From Bin5 sp965261695 (GTDB lineage Bacteria > Chloroflexota > Anaerolineae > Caldilineales > Caldilineaceae), in NCBI GenBank assembly GCA_965261695.1, contig OZ253474.1, positions 186,001 to 250,000 on the forward strand: 64,000 nucleotides of DNA. The letters run 5' to 3'. The position numbers were made by a program, and so were the translations under genes. Of this stretch, positions 42,091-51,031 are shown piece after piece. Numbering within the stretch: position 1 is the stretch's first letter; each line of letters begins with the position of its first letter. The notes below the pieces were generated by a model, which did no database searches, was not told the origin of the DNA, and was given only the letters and a program-made list of their open reading frames with translations.

Positions 42091-44121
42091 TTAACGGTCG
42101 GTGGGTGCCTGTTGCGAGGCGTCTTTCCTGATGCAGACGTAGCCCCCTTGGGGGACGGGCAGGTCAACCAGCAATGATCGATTTGCGGCGTTTAGTGTCC
42201 TTTCCTCAATCGGCGCCAGGTCATAATTGTGGACGGTTGCCGCGAATGAACCGCTGACATTCTGAAGTATCGTGTACAATTCATCTCGCTCTGTGCAGTT
42301 GAAGAGGTAGATTTCGGCTGCATCGGGACTGAGCGGCACTCTCAGCGCAGGATAGTTGCCGTAGCTGACGAACGCCTTCGCGCCACGCTCCACCTTGATC
42401 GTCGAGAACAGGGCATCGTTTTGCACCGGCCTCATCTGCCCGTAGCGGAAGTCCTCCTTGTGCTCATGGTAGAAGGATAGCCACGCCTTGATCAGCCCGC
42501 GATGCGCCGCCGACATATTGACCAGATCGATTCCCAGTTGCGGCACGCCAGATACCACCATCGTCGACAGCATTTTTGCCACCGACTCGTTCTTTTCGTC
42601 GCGGTGCCACCACAGCGGATCGAAGTGAACGGCCACGCCGGTGGGCACGTATGAGCGCAGCATCACACAACAGCGCCGGTCGGCATCGTAGGCGGAGACA
42701 AAGCCCGTGTCGGGCGCACGGTGCGTGGAGGCATTGTAGAGGTTGCTGATGTTCGAGTACATCGTCCTGAACTCGATCACAGCCTCGGGATTGACGGCAT
42801 CCATCGCCGCCCGCATACGCTCGAATGTGTCGGCCATGGCCAGCCCGACCGAACTGTAATTGTGCTCATGATCGGCGGTACACGGCTCCAGCACCCACGA
42901 GTCCACCATGTCGACGCAGTAGCCGTCGAATTCGTACTCGCGCATTAGGCGGGCCATCAGTTCGGGCACGTATTGCTGGGTGAAGGGATGGCGCGGGCAG
43001 AGGCGCGAGGTGACTTCATTGTGCCAGCGGTCGGATGGATCCAGGTCCACCTCGATCAGGGCATGCTTGACCTGTTGCCTGAATTTGGTGCCGCGCCCGG
43101 CCATCCACGGCGATACCCAGGGCATGACCTTGATGCCAGTCCCTTGCAACTTGCGTACAAACGCCCGCAGGTCCGGGTACTTGTCCGGCACGGGCACAAA
43201 GTCGCCGACGTCGTCAGGGTAGGCCCACAGCATAGCCTCTGACTCGTAATAGTGGGGCAGCATATCCCTGAACCAGCCGCCCCAGCCGTTCATGCCGCGG
43301 ATGCCCAGGTCGGCCGCGATCTGCGCCGCTTCAAACAACTCGTCCTGCTGTAACGCCTCTTCGCGTCCCCACTCCCAGTCCCCCTTGGACCCGCCCCAGG
43401 GCATCCACAGCGGCTCCCAGGCCGCGTCCGGGCTGGGCCGCACCGCTCTGCCCAGGCTTTCGTCGTGCAGGGCGCGATAGGCCTGCATGGTGTCGAACCA
43501 GGACGAGCCGCTTGAAACGAAGAAGCCGTCGCTGTGCTCGGTTACCTCGCCGAGGGTGTAGCCTTCAAATGGCCGCTCAAACTCATAACGTACAGTGCCC
43601 TTGGCTTGCAGCCCAGTGGCGTAATGGGTCAAGGCGCGGTACCGGATGTCAGTCTCGATGCGCTGGTCGAGCAGACCCACTGCGTGGACTGTACGCCCGG
43701 TTCTGTCAATGCCTACCGCGATCGGGATGCGCCGGTCGGCCATTGTCCGATGCACTTCGTCAAACTGGCGGTGGCGGCTGTGTGTGCGTTGTACACCGTC
43801 GGGATAGAGGCCTAAGTACTCGATGAATTGGTTGAAATGCCAGGGCCGCCAGATCCAGTTGAGACCTACAGTGCTCGCGTCCGCCTTCACTACATACCGG
43901 CGAAGATGAAAAGGCTCGCCCGTGTCCCGTTTCAGACTGAACTCGACCAGGCAATGGTCGTCCCGTCGATGCTGGCGCAGGGTGATCGTGTAGCCGCTGC
44001 CCTGGTAGCTCTCCTGCGCGCCGCCCCGGCTTTCGGACACAAGATTCCACTCCTGGACGCCCGGCTCAAGGTCAAAATCAAGAGTGACGGTCACGCCTTG
44101 GATCTGTTTTGTCAGTGTCAT
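42091..44121 (-). CDS. alpha-galactosidase-like glycoside hydrolase, paralogue 2
   Basis: A 676-residue paralogue of the downstream gene with the same architecture: N-terminal beta-domain, then barrel with WEWGREEALQQDELFEAAQIA near residue 260, MNGWGGWFRDMLPHYYE, KVMPWVSPWMAG near 327 and FDGYCVDMVDSW near 410. The N-terminal domains differ more than the barrels, which suggests altered specificity. It has a few extra residues at the C-terminus. It lies about 60 bases after the permease gene, so sugar uptake and cleavage are encoded together. Exact glycosidic linkage unknown. Confidence 0.78.
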   Translation of the reverse strand: MTLTKQIQGVTVTLDFDLEPGVQEWNLVSESRGGAQESYQGSGYTITLRQHRRDDHCLVEFSLKRDTGEPFHLRRYVVKADASTVGLNWIWRPWHFNQFIEYLGLYPDGVQRTHSRHRQFDEVHRTMADRRIPIAVGIDRTGRTVHAVGLLDQRIETDIRYRALTHYATGLQAKGTVRYEFERPFEGYTLGEVTEHSDGFFVSSGSSWFDTMQAYRALHDESLGRAVRPSPDAAWEPLWMPWGGSKGDWEWGREEALQQDELFEAAQIAADLGIRGMNGWGGWFRDMLPHYYESEAMLWAYPDDVGDFVPVPDKYPDLRAFVRKLQGTGIKVMPWVSPWMAGRGTKFRQQVKHALIEVDLDPSDRWHNEVTSRLCPRHPFTQQYVPELMARLMREYEFDGYCVDMVDSWVLEPCTADHEHNYSSVGLAMADTFERMRAAMDAVNPEAVIEFRTMYSNISNLYNASTHRAPDTGFVSAYDADRRCCVMLRSYVPTGVAVHFDPLWWHRDEKNESVAKMLSTMVVSGVPQLGIDLVNMSAAHRGLIKAWLSFYHEHKEDFRYGQMRPVQNDALFSTIKVERGAKAFVSYGNYPALRVPLSPDAAEIYLFNCTERDELYTILQNVSGSFAATVHNYDLAPIEERTLNAANRSLLVDLPVPQGGYVCIRKDASQQAPTDR

Positions 44122-44180
44122 TTCTAAGGGTGGTCCGACTGTGGCCGTGAGGAAATGATGAGTCGCTCAAATCGCGCCCG

Positions 44181-45023
44181 TCACTTGCCGCCGAGCGCGC
44201 CGGTCACCAGGCCCTCCACGATGTATCGCTGGGCGATCATGATGATTATAACAATGGGAACCAGGTTGATCAGTCCCCCCGCGGCCATGCGATGCAGCGG
44301 TGTGAACTGATCGGCAGGGACTTCGAGAAGGCGCACAGTGAGTACTTTAGCGCTATCGCTGAAAGTAAGGAAAAACGCGAACAGGAACTCGTTCCAGGCG
44401 CCGATGAAGAGAACGATAAAGGTCACCGAAATGCCCGGCTTCACCAGAGGAAGGATGATGCGAAACAGCGTGCCCAGGGTGGAACAACCATCGATCATGG
44501 CTGCATCATCGAGATCGGTGGGAATAGTGTGGAAGAAGGCAAAGAGGTAGAAGGTGGAAAAGGTGACCGTGCCGGATAGGTTGACCAAGATCAGGCCGAG
44601 CTTGGTGTCGAGGAGGCCGAGCGATCTGTAGGAGATGAACAGAGGCGCAGCCATTACCATCCCCGGCACGGCCATCGTTACCAGCAGGAAGCCCAGTAGA
44701 ATGGGCTTGGCGGGGAGGTCGAAGCGGCTGAACCCGAACCCTGCCATCGCGCCTAGGATCGTGCCGCCCAGCGCCGAGGAAAGGGCGATGATCAGGGTAT
44801 TCAGCGCTGACTGCCCGAACTTGTGCTCCATCCACAGAATCTCGTAGTTCTCGAAGGTTAGGTTCCTGGGCCAATAGGACTGCGGAAACATGGCCACCTC
44901 GCCGCCAAATTTCAGCGAGGTATTGATCATCCAATAAATGGGAAAAAGGAGGATGACCAAGACGATCGCAAGGATGCAGTACTGGCCCGTTCTCAAAACC
45001 CTGAGTTTTGCTTTTGCCTGCAT
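44181..45023 (-). CDS. carbohydrate ABC transporter permease, MalG-type
   Basis: A 280-residue inner-membrane permease with about six membrane segments. YCILAIVLVILLFPIYWMINTSLK (about residues 15-38) is the typical MalG-like first segment. The EAA-type loop DAAMIDGCSTLGTLFRIILPLVKPG near residue 190 contacts the ATPase. GLINLVPIVIIIMIAQRYIVEGLVTGALGG is the characteristic C-terminus. I took the ATG at 45023; the longer frame adds a hydrophilic, unrelated N-terminus. It forms a heterodimer with the MalF-type permease encoded 47 bases upstream. No ATPase gene follows. Confidence 0.93.
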   Translation of the reverse strand: MQAKAKLRVLRTGQYCILAIVLVILLFPIYWMINTSLKFGGEVAMFPQSYWPRNLTFENYEILWMEHKFGQSALNTLIIALSSALGGTILGAMAGFGFSRFDLPAKPILLGFLLVTMAVPGMVMAAPLFISYRSLGLLDTKLGLILVNLSGTVTFSTFYLFAFFHTIPTDLDDAAMIDGCSTLGTLFRIILPLVKPGISVTFIVLFIGAWNEFLFAFFLTFSDSAKVLTVRLLEVPADQFTPLHRMAAGGLINLVPIVIIIMIAQRYIVEGLVTGALGGK

Positions 45024-45070
45024 AGCCACCGCCTCCTTCGGCGCGGGGCGTCTCTCCTGCCGTTTCCGCG

Positions 45071-46012
45071 TTAGCGCCTCTCCTGCTTGGAAAGCAGATA
45101 CGCGAAGATGCCCCCGATCAGAACGGTCAGCAACATCAGGACCAGCACCATGGCGGCGCCGTAGCCGTATTGGGAATCCTTGAAAAATCGCTCGGCAACC
45201 AGCAGGCTGATGACCCGTGTCGCGCTGCCGGGGCCACCGTTGGTCAGCCCGACGATCTCGCCAAACGCGTTGATCTCCCCCATGCCATTCAGCATCAACA
45301 CGACCAGCATCATTGGCACGAGGAGAGGCAAAGTGATGTAGATGAACCTGCCCCAGACGCCGGCCCCGTCCACCTTCGCCGCCTCGTAGACCTCTTGGGG
45401 AATGCTCTTGAGGCCGGCCAGGAGCAGCAGCGCCACCCAGGGTGAACCTTTCCACACGGAAGCGATGATTACCGAGAGCTTGGCCAGTTCGGGGTCGCTC
45501 AGCCAGAGGACGCGCGATGAGGAGAGGTTGAAACGCAGCACGATGTCGTTGGCGACGCCGCCGTACTCAACGAAGATCAGCTTCCACATGATGCCCCCGA
45601 CGATGCCGGCAGTGCCCCAGGGCAGCAACATCGCCACGCGGGTCAACCATTGGCCGCGCAGATTCTGATTGAGCAGCAGCGCGATTCCCATTCCAGCCAG
45701 GACTTGAAGCACGGTCGTCGAACTGGCGTACAGCGCGGTGAAGCTCAGCGTTTCGTGGAGATGGCGGTCTGTTACCAGGTCAACATAGTTGTCCAGCCCG
45801 ATAAAGCTGCCGTCGCGAGCAATTGACTGGTCGGTAAGGCTCATAAAGAGCGTGTGAATCAGGGGTCCGACCGTGTAGATGCCGCGAATTAATATCGCCG
45901 GCAGCACCAGGATATAGAAGATCGTGTACTTTCCCAGTGTGCGCTTCCAACGTCCGTGCGTTCCTCCGGCCGCTCCCGGCCAGACCTGCCGCGCCACGGT
46001 ATTTCTCAGCAT
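45071..46012 (-). CDS. carbohydrate ABC transporter permease, MalF-type
   Basis: A 313-residue permease. KYTIFYILVLPAILIRGIYTVGPLIHTLFMSL (about residues 28-60) is the first membrane segment of MalF/UgpA-type proteins. The EAA loop EAAKVDGAGVWGRFIYITLPLLVP near residue 215 docks the ATPase. AMVLVLMLLTVLIGGIFAYLLSK is the last membrane segment. The start at 46012 avoids an extra basic stretch in the longer reading. It lies 113 bases after the binding-protein gene. Together with its neighbours it forms the membrane part of a sugar importer for the operon's substrate. Confidence 0.92.
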   Translation of the reverse strand: MLRNTVARQVWPGAAGGTHGRWKRTLGKYTIFYILVLPAILIRGIYTVGPLIHTLFMSLTDQSIARDGSFIGLDNYVDLVTDRHLHETLSFTALYASSTTVLQVLAGMGIALLLNQNLRGQWLTRVAMLLPWGTAGIVGGIMWKLIFVEYGGVANDIVLRFNLSSSRVLWLSDPELAKLSVIIASVWKGSPWVALLLLAGLKSIPQEVYEAAKVDGAGVWGRFIYITLPLLVPMMLVVLMLNGMGEINAFGEIVGLTNGGPGSATRVISLLVAERFFKDSQYGYGAAMVLVLMLLTVLIGGIFAYLLSKQERR

Positions 46013-46125
46013 ATGGCCCGCTCCGCGTTTAACCCCTGACGAAAGATGGCGAAGCCAGTGTCTCACACTGGCCCCGCCAGGTCAGGGCCTGTTCACTTGG
46101 AGAGTTGGAAAAGCGGCCAGTCCGG

Positions 46126-47415
46126 TTACGTGGCCCAGACTCGCGCCAATTCTTCCTGGACCCAAGCCCAGGCCTCGTCGACGTTCATCTCACCGGCCCA
46201 CATGCGATTGGCGACGTCGCCGTAGACCTTCTCGAAGGCGCCCGCGCGCACATCGCACGTGTACGGGCATCGAAATTCGCCGTCGCGAATGATCTCGGCA
46301 AAGCCTGGCCCGGAATCCATGATGGAGACCATCTCCCTGATGTCGGGGTCCTCGTACAAAGAATTCCGCGCCGGCGTGTAGTTCTTGAAAATGCACAACT
46401 GCTTGGCGTGCTCCTTCTGAATGTAGAACCTGACGAACTCGAACGCCTCATCCTTGTTCTTGATGTTCCATTTCGGGATCCCAATCCCGCCCAGCATGAT
46501 GAGCGTGTTGTCCCCGGCGGGGCCCGCCGGCCAGCGTGAGGCCACCAGCGTCTCTTTCGTCATCGTGTTACCATCAAGCCCGAGCGTGTAGCCAAGACCG
46601 TTCTCCATGTCCCAATACATGGGGACATTGCCGGCGGCGACGTGGGGGCGAATCGCGCCGGGGTCTTCCTGCACGATGGTGGGCGGCGTGATGCCGTGCG
46701 TGTGAACCCAGTCGTACATGTACTGCAATGCCGCACGCGAGGCGTCGTCATCCATGGTGTCGATGTTGCCGCCGGCCTGATGCACCATTACGGCAGTGAC
46801 ATTGGGCGCCCAGCCCGCGCCTGACGAGCGCCAGCCCCACATCTCTTCATCCGCATTGGTCAGTTCCTGCGCGACATCGACCATCTCTTCCCAGGTCGCG
46901 GGCGCCTCGGGAACCAAATTCGTGTTGCGATAGAAGACGATGGCCGCCAGGTTGAAGGGATGCCTGCCCCAACCGTAAGTGTCATTGTAGTTGCGAATGG
47001 AACTCGGCATATCCGCTTTGTCTTCTTCCGAGTAGAGATCCGAGAGATCCTCGAACCACCCCTTTTGCAGGTAGACCGCCGCGGTGGTATCCATGTGAAC
47101 CTGAATGTCGATGTCGTCGTACTCGATTTCACCAAGCATGATGAACTTCTGGGTTACGGCATCGCCGCCGCCGGTGGGATAGCTCTGCAAGTTCACCTTG
47201 ATGCCGGTATGCTCGGTGAAATAGTTGTAGATGTTCTCCCACATCTCACCGCCACCGCCGATGAGAGTCAACTCTCTCTGAACCTCGGCCGGCGCCGAAG
47301 CCATCTCGCCCCCGGGCGCTACCGGGACGCAAGCGGCCGCCAAAAGCCCCGCCGCCCCCGCCACGGAAGCGTGCAGGAAATCCCGCCGACTGATCCCTCT
47401 CTTTGTGCCTGTCAT
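46126..47415 (-). CDS. extracellular sugar-binding lipoprotein (family 1 SBP)
   Basis: A 429-residue solute-binding protein. Its start has both a twin-arginine motif (SRRDFLHASVAGAAGLL) and a lipobox (LAAAC, cysteine near residue 29), so it may be exported folded by Tat and then lipid-anchored. The mature part has the family-1 pattern: ELTLIGGGGEMWENIYNYFTEHTGIKV, then DIDIQVHMDTTAAVYLQKGWFEDL, and NKDEAFEFVRFYIQKEHAKQL near residue 345. AAAAGGAG precedes the ATG at 47415. As first gene of the operon it probably defines which oligosaccharide is imported. Confidence 0.93.
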   Translation of the reverse strand: MTGTKRGISRRDFLHASVAGAAGLLAAACVPVAPGGEMASAPAEVQRELTLIGGGGEMWENIYNYFTEHTGIKVNLQSYPTGGGDAVTQKFIMLGEIEYDDIDIQVHMDTTAAVYLQKGWFEDLSDLYSEEDKADMPSSIRNYNDTYGWGRHPFNLAAIVFYRNTNLVPEAPATWEEMVDVAQELTNADEEMWGWRSSGAGWAPNVTAVMVHQAGGNIDTMDDDASRAALQYMYDWVHTHGITPPTIVQEDPGAIRPHVAAGNVPMYWDMENGLGYTLGLDGNTMTKETLVASRWPAGPAGDNTLIMLGGIGIPKWNIKNKDEAFEFVRFYIQKEHAKQLCIFKNYTPARNSLYEDPDIREMVSIMDSGPGFAEIIRDGEFRCPYTCDVRAGAFEKVYGDVANRMWAGEMNVDEAWAWVQEELARVWAT

Positions 47416-47973
47416 GGTTTCTCCTTTTGGGTCTACGCGTGAATGACAGAAACCGATGCCTGCGACCTTTTTGTTTCCCATTGGCTTCCCTCCTCGTAGA
47501 ATAACGGCTGCTCGTGAAGTCTCCGCCCTCTACAGCCGGCTATCGCATGAACAGGTAATCTCCCTTGCGGCATTGCCTCGAGGGAGCGTCGGCCTTCCGC
47601 CTGCTGCGTCGACCTGCGTATCCCCTGCGCTATAGAATTGGGAAAGCAAAAGTACAATCGGAAAACGGAGCCGGGTACTGGCTGCAGCATAGCGGCTGAT
47701 CAGCACGCGGCCGGGGGCGCGCCGGCGCAAAAGCCACTTTCAGCTGGATGTGTGCGTTCGGCGAGAATTCGCATTGTATGTCGAAATCCGTCGTTGCAAC
47801 AGGGAATTGCAAGGGGAAGATGCAGAAATGTCAAGCGGCAGACGATTTCAATGCGCCGGGAAGGATGCAGGCCTACTCCGCTATAACGAAAGCCCGACGA
47901 TGCGACTGACTTGGCTGTTGTCAATTTCAAGCATACATTATTATATGGAGGAAGTCAAGTAGGCTAATTTTCC
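47416..47973. other. upstream region of the sugar operon
   Basis: No gene is supported in about 560 bases. A weak sigma-70-like promoter for the operon reads on the minus strand as TTGTAC (47657-47652), 17 bases, TATAGC (47634-47629), leaving a leader of about 205 bases. A short AT-rich part lies at 47930-47960 beside the repeat element. No clear operator was found. Confidence 0.4.
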
Positions 47974-49152
47974 GGGTGCATCCCAAATTTTTGGGGAACG
48001 TGCCCCTGCGATCGCGGGCCTCTCGCCCGCAGCCGATTTCGGCTTCCGCGCCTGTTGAAGAACTGCTCCAATAGGTGACAGATGCAGGTTGCCTGTCGCC
48101 AGAATCGAACCGCAGCTCGCCTGATTCTCGTCAACGAAGACGCCGCCTGAGCCGCTGCCGTCAACTGTCTCCAGCATACTGACTGCCTGAACCACAGTTC
48201 AGACAACTGCTGCGAGTCCTGCCCTTCAGAGCAACTCAGAAACGCTCCCCCATTCTGAGATCCACCCTGGAATCTCCAGCAACTGCAAACGCCCCGCTTT
48301 TGTAGTACACTTGTGCGCAAGACGAACGAGCGCAGCCGCGGCCCTGCCGCAACTGCATACCGATTTCAAATGAATGCCATGCCATTTTGCCCATCCTGCC
48401 CCCTGCGCGGGGGAGCCACGCGCAGCAAACTGCTGCCCTCCCCGCCCAGCCGGTGCCGCAACAACCCGTTGTCCGCCATACCCGAAAAAACCATTTAGGG
48501 ACGAAGAATGACGAAAAATGACGAAAAATGACGAAAAATGACGAAAGAACACGCCCAAACGTGCCCGAACGTGTCCGAACACGAAAAAAAATTGGCGCGA
48601 CTAAACGCGACCAAACGCGACTAAACGCGACGAAACGCGACCTGGCGCGCTCGAACCCGCTCGCAAACGCTCGTAACTGCATGCAAACGCTCGTAAACGC
48701 TCGTAACTGCTTACATGGCACAGCTGACCTGCGCGCCCCGCACGTCGCCTGCAAGCGGCCCATAAGCCCGGGCGCAGCCGAAATTCCGCCCCCATTCTTG
48801 GATTCACCCGCGCGCGGCGCCGATACCGGAACTTCAACAGTGTCTCAACGAACGCCAATCTGTACGTTTTGTGCGTTTTCAGTACTCAGAGTGACCGCGA
48901 TGCTGTAAATCGTGGTGCGCGGGCGAAAAGAGCGCAGCCCAACTGCTCAGCGCCTACACGCGCTTCCCTTGCATGGGTGCATCCCAGTTTTTCGTTAAGA
49001 TGAAAGGGCGTAGACGCGGAGAAGGGGTTGTGAAGACCAAAGGGGATCCGCTGGCGATGCCTGCACTCCGCACGACTCCGCTCAGTCAAACCTGGCCTCA
49101 ACTGCTTCAACCGCTTGGCTTTACTCGACGCACAATAATCTGGGATGCACCC
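47974..49152 (-). repeat. dispersed repeat element, copy 2 (inverted relative to copy 1)
   Basis: About 1.18 kb bounded by the 12-base inverted repeat GGGTGCATCCCA (47974-47985) and TGGGATGCACCC (49141-49152). The part from about 48130 to the right end matches the reverse complement of 15557-16410. The left 150 bases beyond that have no counterpart in copy 1. Internal features: AATGACGAAA-type tandem units (48498-48547), ACGCGACTAA-type units (48595-48640) and AACGCTCGTAA-type units (48660-48710). The motif GGGTGCATCCCA also recurs at 48973. Open frames inside are broken relative to copy 1, so it appears non-coding. No transposase is present. Confidence 0.72.
48498..48547. repeat. 10-base tandem repeat inside the element
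   Basis: Five units close to GACGAAAAAT follow one another (GACGAAGAAT once, GACGAAAAAT three times, GACGAAAGAA once). Copy 1 has about three matching units on its strand near 16135-16160, so unit number differs between copies. Confidence 0.85.
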
Positions 49153-49473
49153 AATTTTCCCAGGCGTGTCCCACTGAGAGGGGTGATTGTCTGGCGGCGC
49201 TTGGAAAGTCGCGGCGGTTCGCGCCACTTTGCGCCTACGGTCTGAATCAACGGGAAAGGGGTTGGGATTTTGGTGTCGACAGGGTCAATGCTTATAATTG
49301 ATAGGGTTACAGTCCAATTTGAGACATCTCAACCAACGCGCGTGGTCGGCATGGGACTGAAATGTAACCGGGGTGAATGTCGCTTGGTTCTTATTTCGTG
49401 CCCGCCGCCTGTCGTCATGGCTTTCTGATTTCGGACTACGCGTCGCAGAATACGTCCAACGCAAAGGTACTGT
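49153..49473 (+). promoter_or_regulatory. upstream region of secD with candidate promoter
   Basis: This 320-base gap holds no gene. A perfect -10 TATAAT lies at 49293-49298 with a poor -35 (TTGGTG, 49270-49275) 17 bases upstream, in the right direction for secD. That would give a leader of about 170 bases. No terminator or riboswitch was recognised. Confidence 0.4.
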
Positions 49474-50874
49474 ATGCGCAATCAATATATCCTCGTCGTG
49501 GTCATTGTCTGCCTGTTCGCAGGCTCGTTGTTCGTGGCGCTGCCGATCGAGCATCCTATGTGGCTGGAGGAGGCGTTGGCGCCGGGCCCGAACACACAGC
49601 GAGACATCCGCGAACTGACGCTGGGGCTGGACTTGAAAGGCGGCACTCAGGTGCTGCTTGAGGCCGAGATCAATGAGGATCAGCCCTTGCAGGAGGACGC
49701 GCTCAACGCGGCCAAAATTATTGTCGAACAGCGGGTGAACGGCCTTGGCCTGGCTGAGCCGACAGTTCAGTTGCAGGGCGAGAGTCGCATGATCGTCGAA
49801 CTGCCGGGCGTCAAGAATCCGGACCAGGCCATCCAGACGATCCGTTCGACGGGCCAGCTGGAGTTCGTGGATCTCGGCGAGGCGCCCGTCCGTCCCGAGG
49901 ATTTCATCAACACGACGAATCGCCCCGACGACGTCACAAAGTTGCAGGAGGCTGTAGCCGCGGGAGAAGCCGCGCCGCAGTCGGTTCCCTTCCCGGAGCA
50001 GGTGTTCACAACGATTATGACCGGGGACATCCTGCAGGCGGTGGTCGCGACGCAGGACCAATACACGAACTGGCAGATTCAGTTCGATCTGACGAGTGAG
50101 AGCAGCGGCGACTTCTTCAACTACACGCGTGACAACATCGGCCAAGTGCTGGCGATTGTGCTTGATGGGCGCGTGCTCTCGACGCCGGTCATCAACGCGG
50201 CCATCAACGACAACGGCGTCATCAGCGGCAACTTCACTCAGGATGAGGCGGAGAGCCTGGCGATCCAGATGCGTTACGGCGCGCTGCCTATCCCCCTGAA
50301 GGTGGTGGACGTGCGCACTATTGGAGCCAGCCTGGGTCAGGATTCGATCGACCGTAGCCTTCAAGCGGGCATCGTCGGCGGCGCGCTGGTGCTGCTGTTC
50401 ATGATACTGATGTATCGCTTGCCCGGAATCCTGGCCGCCATCGCGCTGGGCATCTATGTGACCTTGAATGTTGCCATGTACAAGCTGCTGCCCGTAACGC
50501 TCACTTTGCCCGGCATCGCCGGTTTCATCCTTTCGATCGGTATGGCGGTTGACGCCAACATCCTTATCTTTGAACGCATGAAGGAGGAGTTGCGCAGTGG
50601 TCGCTCCTTGCGTCTGGCGGTGGAGACCGGCTTCAGCCGCGCCTGGCCTGCCATCCGCGACGGCAACCTTTCAACGTTGATCTCCTGTGCAGTGCTGTAC
50701 TGGTTCGGCAACAATTTCGGCGCCAGCATTGTCAAAGGCTTTGCCATAACGCTTGCGGTCGGTGTGCTGCTGTCTATGTTCACTGCCGTCTATGTTACGC
50801 GCACCTTTATGCGCAGTTTTCTCGCCAACCAGGGGCAAAAGTTCCTGGCCAGCCGCGGGCTGCTGGGATATTGA
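49474..50874 (+). CDS. secD: protein translocase subunit SecD
   Basis: A 466-residue SecD. After one N-terminal membrane segment (about residues 5-23), LTLGLDLKGGTQVLLE near residue 47 is the first conserved motif, followed by the large P1 periplasmic-type domain (IVEQRVNGLGLAEPTVQLQG and VELPGVKNPDQA). Five more membrane segments follow from about residue 295, with GMAVDANILIFERMKEE near residue 357. SecD with SecF uses the proton-motive force to help complete protein export through SecYEG. secF follows after about 157 bases. The length fits a compact Chloroflexi-like or Firmicute-like SecD. Confidence 0.96.
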   Translation: MRNQYILVVVIVCLFAGSLFVALPIEHPMWLEEALAPGPNTQRDIRELTLGLDLKGGTQVLLEAEINEDQPLQEDALNAAKIIVEQRVNGLGLAEPTVQLQGESRMIVELPGVKNPDQAIQTIRSTGQLEFVDLGEAPVRPEDFINTTNRPDDVTKLQEAVAAGEAAPQSVPFPEQVFTTIMTGDILQAVVATQDQYTNWQIQFDLTSESSGDFFNYTRDNIGQVLAIVLDGRVLSTPVINAAINDNGVISGNFTQDEAESLAIQMRYGALPIPLKVVDVRTIGASLGQDSIDRSLQAGIVGGALVLLFMILMYRLPGILAAIALGIYVTLNVAMYKLLPVTLTLPGIAGFILSIGMAVDANILIFERMKEELRSGRSLRLAVETGFSRAWPAIRDGNLSTLISCAVLYWFGNNFGASIVKGFAITLAVGVLLSMFTAVYVTRTFMRSFLANQGQKFLASRGLLGY

Positions 50875-51031
50875 ACTAAGGCGTTTAGCGCAATGTCGCT
50901 TTGTTGAGCTAGTCTTTCCCTGCAGCTCTCGCCCCTTGTTACCTTGTCAGAGGACTCAGCGTGTCTCGCCTGATTCCGTCCGGTCGGTCCGATTTCGCTA
51001 TACTAAAGTAAGAAATACGAAAGAGTCGCCT

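Noticed and set aside
48090..48165. tRNA-like GGTTCGATTC on the minus strand
   Set aside because: The flanking bases do not form a T-stem or acceptor stem.
48498..48720. Possible CRISPR-like array from regularly repeated units
   Set aside because: Units are 10-14 bases, contiguous, without unique spacers; this is tandem repeat within the element, and no cas genes are near.
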